Part shown: piece by piece, positions 56,197-64,000 of the stretch | How the letters are laid out: each line of letters begins with the position of its first letter | How positions within the stretch are numbered: position 1 is the stretch's first letter | Assembly: GCA_963693285.1 (NCBI GenBank) | Contig: OY848917.1 | Span: 34,545,245-34,609,244, forward strand | From: Xestospongia muta | Lineage: Eukaryota > Porifera > Demospongiae > Haplosclerida > Petrosiidae | Reading direction: 5' to 3' | Length of the DNA: 64,000 nt | Notes under the pieces: model-generated | Told to the model about the DNA's origin: nothing | The model's input: only the letters and a program-made list of their open reading frames with translations | Databases searched by the model: none | Position numbers and translations under genes: made by a program

Positions 56197-56581
56197 GTAC
56201 AATATTATGAAGCATGCGTAAAATAAGCCAGAACAGTAGCACAAATAGCTCATAAAATCAAAATAAAATTAAATTAAAGTTTGAACTATCAATTCTAAAA
56301 TAAAACAGCAAAAAATACACACACACACTAAATATGTTGCATCTTAAATAATCAAAAATAATATACTGTTGACATGGTAACTAACAGTCTAAACATTACA
56401 TAGTGGATAGTTAATATAAACTATGTAACAAACATATATACACCTAACTTGCATGTACATTATATACACATATATATGCAATCATTGTTGTGAGCAACCA
56501 AACAAAATTTCACAATTACTGGTACTCCAATGATTGACCTTTAAAGTAAAAGAGAATGTAATGCCATAGCACTAATCAGTT

Positions 56582-58685
56582 CTAACCTTGTTTAAGATTA
56601 TACTCAGCAAAAAGTTTTTCAATGACATTTCTGTTTTCATTTTGACACTCGTCCTAAGGAATTTTATTATTTTTATTCTTAATAGTAGTGTCTGCACCAC
56701 GAGACAATAACATTTGTATGATATCAACAGCTCCTTTTCTGCAGGCAAAATGCAATGATGTATTCCCATCCTATTTAAAACAAAAGTATTAATTATATCT
56801 AAATGCATACATTATTAACATGGTTCACAAAAAATACTACATATATAACGTTTTCAATGACTTCCTTCATTTGTTCTACAAGTAACAATGACGATCAAAT
56901 AGTTTTTCCATTTTCCTTCTATCATTTCTGAGCTAGTTATTATTAGCAGGTATTAAATGTGATTTTATAGTTATGAAAGATTTATCTGGTTTATACGTGA
57001 GCCAAAAGATTTGATTGATGGCATCATATATACATATAATTTATATCATTGTTCAGAGGTCTACTTTCATTATATATATATATATATATCTGCTGACAAA
57101 AGACGTTTGTTGGCCTGAGGGTGATTTCGTTTCCAAACTCTCATGTTGGCAGGCTTATATAATACATATCAATAGATTGATGAGCCAAAATGTATCTGAT
57201 ATTACCTATCATGAGATTCATACTAACCTACCACTATCACTCCATAATATAGCACATGGCTTTGAAGCAATAGTCTTTTAAATCTTATGCAGGTTGGCAG
57301 GTTTATAATGTTTATAAACCTCTCTTAATGAGAAAACTCATAAAGCTGTCATCAGGTCAGGATAAAACTGCTGCTTTGCTGTTTACGAAGAACTAGCTAT
57401 TTAAGCTGTCAAGTAAAAAATTTTCAAATATTAACTTGCTATGAGGTCTATATCAAACCAACACTTTAACTGAAAATGTATTGGCTATGAATTGTGATTG
57501 CATTACACGTGTATTATGTTTGTGTAAAGTTTTGTAAGCATAGTAGATATTCCTGAAGAGGAACCATTCTCTTGAATATGATGGTTGTCACAACTAGAAC
57601 CAATACAAACAAGATCCATTCCAGTGCTTAAAAGGTGGAGTGAATATGTACTAAACCCTGTTTTAAATGTAGTAGTGACCAATAAAAGTTCACACAGGCA
57701 AGATTCAAATGCTATGTTGATGGTAACCAAGGTGACTGCAACCAGAGCACATCACTCATTTTAGGTAGACAGATCAACACAATCTGAATGATAATTTAGT
57801 TTCAATGTATTTTTGTGAATGTAGTCAGATTCTCAGACTGCAATATACCAAAGTGGAAAGGCAGTCTCCAGATTGTAATAATACTTGCACGTGCTATGAA
57901 TTTGTTAGTACAGCAATAGGCATTAATCAAAAATATTAAGAACCTTCTTAGGTACTAATAAAAAGTGGACACATACCAGACTTCTGCTTGTATAGTATAA
58001 TATATTGATATACAGAAGCAATCTACCATACTAATCTCATCATATGCATTTGGATCTGCACTAAATTGTAAGAGTGACTGAATAATTTCACAATGACCTT
58101 TAGCTGAGGCAATATGCAAAGCTGTCCTCTGATTCTAAAAGAAAAAGAATTACATGAATATGCTATTACAGGCTTTTAGTAATTATCATGAAATCTGACA
58201 AAATACGCAATAAAACAAACTACCTTGTTAACAATATCAGGATTTGCATCAAATTGCAGGACCATATTGGCTATTTCTGAGTGGCCTTTGTTTGCAGCAA
58301 TATGCAAAGCTGTCATATTATCCTAAAAATTAATGCAGACATTATGTTAAGCAGTTAATTAATTGATCAATTACCTCATTGCAAGATTCCACATTCGTTC
58401 CATTTTCAAGAGCTAATCTCACTCCTTTAATGTCTCCATTCTGAGCAGCTCTGAGTAGTTTTTCATTCTAGTAAAATATAAACAATATATGTATAAATAT
58501 ATTTTAACAGATGTGTTGTAAAATGAATAAATAGATTTATATAATAAGAAAATATTACTTCATGCAGTCACCATACATACACAAATTATTTTGGTAAGGT
58601 ATATTGTGTTTAATGTTTTCTTTGGAACAAAGTGCAGAGCTTACCTCACCATCTGGCTCATCAAAAGAAGTGTCATCATGTTTAT
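56582..58685 (-). pseudogene. Ankyrin-repeat gene with an in-frame stop in the last exon
   Basis: Minus-strand exons: 58685-58645 (DKHDDTSFDEPDGE), 58467-58375 (NEKLLRAAQNGDIKGVRLAL, 31 codons), 58322-58224 (DNMTALHIAANKGHSEIANM, exactly 33 codons, one ankyrin unit), 58134-58032 (NQRTALHIASAKGHCEIIQS) and 56770-56582 (DGNTSLHFACRKGAVDIIQM...GADTTIKNKNNKIP). All but the fourth have clear GT/AG ends in phase 0. In the last exon a TAG (56654-56656) follows KIP, yet the same frame goes on DECQNENRNVIEKLFAEYNL for 24 codons to a second TAG, which looks like the original end. The fourth exon's donor does not join in phase with the fifth. The first exon was not found. It may be a decaying relative of the neighbouring ankyrin/ROCO gene, or coding with a shortened end. 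Confidence 0.6.
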
Positions 58686-59125
58686 CTGAACAAAAATATA
58701 ATTAAAACAAGACAAGCAAGAATTACTATTAACTGTTATAATGCCAACAAGTAGACGACCAAGAGTCAACTTAACAAATTATTTATGGGATCAAAGTCAG
58801 TCATTTTAATAGAAGTAACAATGTGACTTGAAGTGACTACGAAACTAATAGATGATTTTATCATAGCACTCTTGTAAGAAATATGGATAAACAATTGTTT
58901 TAATATATTGACGTATGCCTCGCATGCAGTGACAGATGAAATAAGATATTAACATAACTGTATTAAATGAAACAATATCGGTATTTCAATGTCAAACACA
59001 ATGCATGTATTATAACAAATACGAATGGAATTTCAGTTCCAAAAAATTCAGTTTCTAATATGTAAATAATATATTTAGTATAAAGGTCATATAAGAGGGA
59101 GATAAGGGAATAACATACAAACCTA

Positions 59126-62100
59126 CTACTGTTTGACATATTTAGTATACACTTCAGGTTTTTTTAGAAATGTACGAATATCATCACCAATTTGACAATT
59201 GTTAACAATGGGACCTTCTACTTCCTCTAATAACACCTTCCATGTTGTTTCATTTGATTTCTCCTCTAGCCACTTATTGATCACAATTGACAGGTTCATC
59301 TCTGTTGAGTTATTGCTTGTCTTCAAGCTCTCTAATTCTCCAGTGTTGACTTCAAGTGAGTCCCCAATAAGGTACCATTTGTCTTTAATAGGCATTAATA
59401 AAGCTAAAACATCTTTCTTTTTAGGAACTTTAGAAAGAATCTGGTCAATATCTACAATAGAATACACACAGCTTTAAAATCAAGTATTATAATAATAATG
59501 ACAAACATACTTCTAATAGTTTTATGTAGCTAATTTAAAGTAAAATTGGCATTTGAAGATTGGAGAGCTATCAGTATAGACTACAATGTTAGAAGGCTGA
59601 TAAGCTCAATCAAACACATCATTCATTTTAGAACTAACAGTCAATTATCTCAGTGGTTAACATGTCCATTTTAATTTGTTCATTGCCTATTGTACATGCT
59701 TCAAACAGAAAGTCCTTACATTAATTGACAACAGCATTTATTATAATAAATAACTGTACAGGAAATACTCTGAAATTTATCATGAATTCTGTGAATGCTT
59801 GGAGCTGTAGAAATACTCAGCAATTAATTACATAAAGGTTAGTAATTTTACCTAAACATGTATAAATGAGATGAATTGATATGTTATGTAATATCCCTAT
59901 TTTATTCAGAAAATGAGAATATGCCTAATAACAATATTTTTTCTTAATTAATTACTTGAATAAGGAGTACTTGAGCTAACAGCTGCTTCTGTTTTAAGAG
60001 AGCCTAGAAAAAGACACAGAGTAAAAGATAACAAAGTAAATTCAATAGAAATGAAATGAACACTTTAGCAAGTATCATTCATTGAAATCTTAAGAAAAGG
60101 TTCTTAACTATTATTTTCAAGAATATGCTTCAAACAGAATATTATTTTATTAGTCATTAATATTTTGATACTGTTACCAAAATTCTCTAACAAAGAATAA
60201 TAATACTATGAACTTTACCTGATGAAGGAGACAAGGTTGGGCTAGTAGTTACTTCTACTATATCTGACCCTATCAAATAATATATAATACATTGCAAAAA
60301 AATGTAGACAAACCCTGGCGTGTCATTTCAAGATCTGGTTTAATGGTGTGTTCCATGTCATCTTTAGTTAATAGAGGGGAGGCAAGATCCTGTATATGAT
60401 GTGGATAGAGCAGTACAATAACATATTGTTAAAAATTAAAACTACATGTACATTGTTACATGTACATACACTAAAAGTAAATAAGTAGTAATGCATTTAC
60501 TTACCAAAGGATTACATTCAGAAAAAACGTATTTACTATACACATCAGGTTTCTTTAGAAATGTACGAATATCATCACCGATTTGATGATTGTTAACAAT
60601 TGGACCTTCTATTTCCTTTAATAATGCTTTCCATGTGGCTTCATTTGATTTGTCCTCCAGCCATTTATTGATTACCTTCGACAGGTTAATCCCTGTTGAG
60701 TTATTGCTTATCATTAAGCTTTCTAATTCTCCAGTGTTAACTTCAAAAGAGTCTCCAATGAGGTACCATCTATCTTTAATAGGCATCAATAATTCTAAAA
60801 CATCTTTCTTTTTAGGAATTTTAGAAAGAATCTGGTCAATATCTACAATATAATATATACACACCCTTAAAATCAAGTTTTAATCAGATTTGTAGCAATA
60901 ATGACAAATATACAAAGAAGTCTTTAACTCACAGTAATCTTACCTGATACATTTGCTACTGGTGTAGTAAGATGTGGTGAATCAGCAATGTCATCTGTTG
61001 TACCTACATTACAAAAGACATGAAAATGTTAATAGTAACAATGATTAATACATTACTTGAAGAAGGAGTATTTGAGCTACCAGTAGTTACTCCTGTTTTG
61101 TCAGACACTATTAGATTATATGTAATAAAGCAATACATCACTAAAAAATAAGGGACAAACCTTGGCGTATTTTCTCAACAATTGATTTAGAGGCACGTTC
61201 AATGTCATAATGTGTTAATGAAGGTGAGGCAAGATCCTGTACATGTAGATAGAGCAGTATAATAAGATAATGTTCAAAATTAAAACCACATGTACATTGT
61301 TATATGTACTATAAAACTACAAAAGTATTAGTACATTTACTTACCAAAGGATTACGTTCAACAAAGACACTCAAACGGCTACAGTGCTCCTTTATAGAGA
61401 TGTGAGAACATTCAACAGATGATAAAAATGTGTCACCACAGACATCTTGAATGTGTTGAAGATAATCATCTTGAACTGGTAACTCAGCATTACTTGTATT
61501 GAACAGAGTTTTTGTTACCAAAGGAGCAATGTGAAGAAAAGGGTCTTTGTTTCCTACAATCTCTTTGACATCATGTGCAACACCATCTGTGCCTGTAACT
61601 TTGGTTTTAGTAAGAACTGCGAAAGCAACATCTTCCAATGAATAAAGTGTGCGTTCACAGACTTTAAGAGTATGAGCAGTAGATACCTGATCTGGTGCAA
61701 TCATATATTCATCACTTGTACATGAACAAAACTTCTCCTTAAGACTGAGTACTTTCTTAATGACTGAGTTAAAAACTTGGCGACTTTCCTCCATTTCTTT
61801 GTTTGATGTAAGTACTGTAACACAACGATTGTATTCAGATACTTCGACGACAACCTCAAATTTGTTCTTCCAATATATACCATTAGTCCATACTGTACAA
61901 TGACAGGTTAACTTTTGTACAGCAGGGTTTGTTTCATTCAATTCACCAGCTTTTATTCGAGGATTTTCAGGATGGAAGCAATAGTTATAGGCGAGGAAAA
62001 GAAGAAGGACATAAAGAAATCGTGTAGATAGAAAATAATTGAGATCAGGACACCAGAGACACCATCCTAACCCATTCTCTATTTTGATATCAGTGGGAGG

Positions 62101-63414
62101 TTCAGCCTTGACGAGTGCTGGAAAAAATAGGAGCTTATCTAATGGCAGAGGTATTGATGCTGATATGTTAGTTTCAAGATTATCAAGTGCACTTGATTCA
62201 ATTATGTGGCAAAACTGTAGACTTCGAAGAAAACCAATTAACATATCAGCATTATGTTTAGGAAATGCTTCTTTGAGAGCTGATAGAGGTATAATGCCTG
62301 TATTACTAGCCATGTCTCGATAAACACGCGCAATTGCTGCTGGAGCAAAGAGGACACCATTGATTTCTGAAAGTAGAGTCACTCTGTTTATAACTATCCA
62401 ACTTTGATCTTCCTCATTTCTGAGGAATAAAATAAGACCCTTGTCACTTAAAGTGGTCAGGAATTTAAGTAATACAGACATTTCAGATGGAAGAGAAGGA
62501 TCATTACGCTCCTTTAATAAAGCACATAGCTCTTCTAAACTAATGGCTACTCTTTGAAGAAGTTGCAGGAAGGAGTATTGGACGTGGCAATAAAAACTAA
62601 TTTTGTCGGATCGATCAAGAACAGCTTTACAACTCTCTGACAAAGTAACAATGAACTCTTTGACACCTTTCCCTCCAGGACGATGGCATTCCATTGGTAC
62701 AAACCCATGAAATTCTTGCGTAGAGATAGCCTTCTTGGCAACATCATGAACCAAATCAGATATTGGATCCAAGCTAGTAGTCAGCTCATCTACTCGACTT
62801 CCAATGACAATAATTTGTGATCGCTTTGAACTCTTTATTTCTTTGTTGATGTTTTCAATGAAGTTAAACCAGTAGTATAACTCTTTTCTCATAGTCTTCC
62901 TGTCATGAATTAGCTTGGAAAGGACCAAAAACACAGCAGGTGATCTAAGCATTAGATTTTCCAGGACAGCAGCATGACTACTGTAATATTCTCTATGACC
63001 AGCGAGGTCATAGAGGACGACATTCCCAATTTCATGGCTTGTAAAAGTATGAGGAATAATACCAGCTGTTAGTGGTTCTACGGTGACACATTCGGATGTA
63101 TCAAATTTGTGATCAGCTGGTTTCTTAGCTCGTTCCATGATGACAGCAGTAAGAGAACTTTTCCCAGCAGCAATGTTGCCACACATGAAGACTTTACCAT
63201 AAGATTCCACAGGGAAGTCAGATTGACTTTGCTGAAATGGCTCGAACATTTTTAAAATTTCAAAACGTTTCTTGTGATTAAGAGGAATTAGTTCCATTGG
63301 TGCTTGTTCCTCATTATTGATTGACATTGGATTGACTCGTCCAGATGATAAAATAATTTTGATAGCATCAACTGAACCATTAGAACAAGCTTCATGAAGT
63401 GGGGTGTTTCCACT
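59126..63414 (-). CDS. Ankyrin-ROC-COR-like protein with two death domains (5' end outside window)
   Basis: Exons, all in frame with GT/AG: 63414-61345, 61236-61161, 61107-61057, 61003-60944, 60842-60505, 60389-60314, 60269-60219, 60003-59956, 59451-59126; 3,096 nt, 1,031 residues here. The first exon opens inside an ankyrin unit (SGNTPLHEACSNGSVDAIKI). A ROC GTPase follows: P-loop GNIAAGKSSL near 63,180, DLAGH switch, and SRVDEL in place of N/TKxD. A COR-like region of about 400 residues comes next. Two death domains end the protein (W..LG-type core: IKDRWYLIGDS, INKWLEDKSNEATWK), 84 % identical over 106 residues. ROC-COR proteins of DAPK-like layout (ankyrin, ROC, COR, death) regulate cell death; no kinase is visible here. 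Likely cytoplasmic signalling by death-domain pairing. Confidence 0.85.
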
Positions 63415-64000
63415 CTAAGTGAAAAGGAATCACATAAATGTTCTGCAATGTTATTGACTTTATGTTTAAAATGATAAATAGTAAGACAATGAATTGTTAT
63501 TATTACAATTACATATATTGACTTGAAAGAATATGTCCAGGTTGTATCAAGGTTGAAAATTATAAACTAGATTATACAAGTTTTGTTATGTTATTTATAT
63601 TATTTAATTGTTTATATCATTTAATTGTGGACCAGTTAATAAAGTAATGAAAATGATCGTCTTATGAAGCAATCAAAGTGTCAAATCATTCATGAAAATA
63701 TTTAGACAAATGCCTTATTTTTTGTTTGTAAAGATCAATATGTGTCCGAAAAATGACATATCTAGGCTGCAAGAACAATTGATATTTGTCTACTGACTTT
63801 AAGTAAAGTTTGATTTTAAGACATGATCAATCAAATTATACAGACTTGATAATCAGATAACAGACGAACCTACAGGTATTATTATCATAAAGTATGCATG
63901 AGTGTACTTAAGATTTTAAAAACATCCTTTATGTTGTTTGTAATAATTTGAGTTATAACTTTTACCACTAATCAAAATGTCTGCTATTTATACTAAAGTG
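63415..64000 (-). other. Intron of the ROCO gene (upstream exons outside the window)
   Basis: The exon at 63414 begins after a CTTAG acceptor in mid ankyrin unit, so at least one ankyrin exon lies further right. No exon was recognised up to 64000. Confidence 0.55.

Noticed and set aside
58645..59126. Joining the second death-domain exon to the downstream ankyrin exons as one gene
   Set aside because: No GT donor in the needed phase occurs near the end of the death-domain exon, which has its own stop; the two are treated as separate genes.
62039..62323. A 94-codon plus frame, and similar plus frames at 59199-59477 and 60590-60853
   Set aside because: They are antisense shadows of the ROCO and death-domain exons, which have family motifs and consistent splicing.
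1..64000. tRNA or rRNA genes
   Set aside because: No cloverleaf with A and B box or rRNA core sequence was recognised by reading; a tRNA scan could still find one.

Overview
The window is eukaryotic and very AT-rich. Coding stretches are split by short introns with GTAAGT-like donors (about 45-80 bp where they can be measured), and there is no operon structure, no Shine-Dalgarno pattern and no tRNA or rRNA gene that I can see. The one clear host gene combines an ankyrin exon, a ROC GTPase, a COR-like region and two death domains. Together with the tiny introns and the kinds of transposons present, this suggests an early-branching animal, most likely a demosponge. That placement is inference.

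Bases 1 to about 41,100 are a dense transposon graveyard. At least nine piggyBac-like pieces lie at 1-888, 1622-3650, 10965-11105, 13430-13735, 15847-16858, 18200-19145, 20390-21025, 36376-37200 and 40290-40457. There are also hAT remnants (19230-20345, 23104-25289) and three short hAT-type derivatives with terminal repeats and flanking 8-bp repeats (26423-26982, 37485-37954, 40571-41080). Other remnants are Harbinger, MULE-like (SWIM finger), pogo-like DDE, a Ty3/gypsy integrase, a DIRS-like RNase H and three fragments of one reverse-transcriptase family. A decayed Rpb2-like RNA polymerase fragment in a locally GC-richer patch (14998-15640) looks foreign and may come from a large DNA virus.

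The most interesting object is a 4,172-bp Kolobok-superfamily transposon at 29308-33479. It has TTAA target duplications, about 220-bp terminal inverted repeats and two convergent genes whose reading frames can be followed through all splice sites. One is a THAP-domain transposase of 712 aa in eight exons. The other is a 187-aa protein that is essentially the zinc-binding intracellular ('ballast') domain of the vertebrate P2X7 receptor. The two genes start just inside opposite terminal repeats, so the same repeat sequence could drive both.

From 41.8 to 43.1 kb there is a membrane-protein C-terminal exon with a duplicated tail and a GC-richer patch of unclear strand. From 43,976 to 49,935 lies a satellite of about 138-bp units. 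It contains a near-exact 801-bp tandem duplication and is followed by an inverted block at 50,131-50,514. A candidate small secreted protein lies at 50,769-51,081 and a nested fold-back element at 51,925-53,151. The next 3 kb is featureless apart from microsatellites.

From 56.6 to 64 kb, on the minus strand, there is an ankyrin-repeat gene with an in-frame stop in its last exon. Upstream of it is the ROCO/death-domain gene (59,126 to beyond the window), whose two death domains arose by duplication of a four-exon block. Exon joins were derived by hand from splice signals and frame; similarity calls are from recognition, not from searches.
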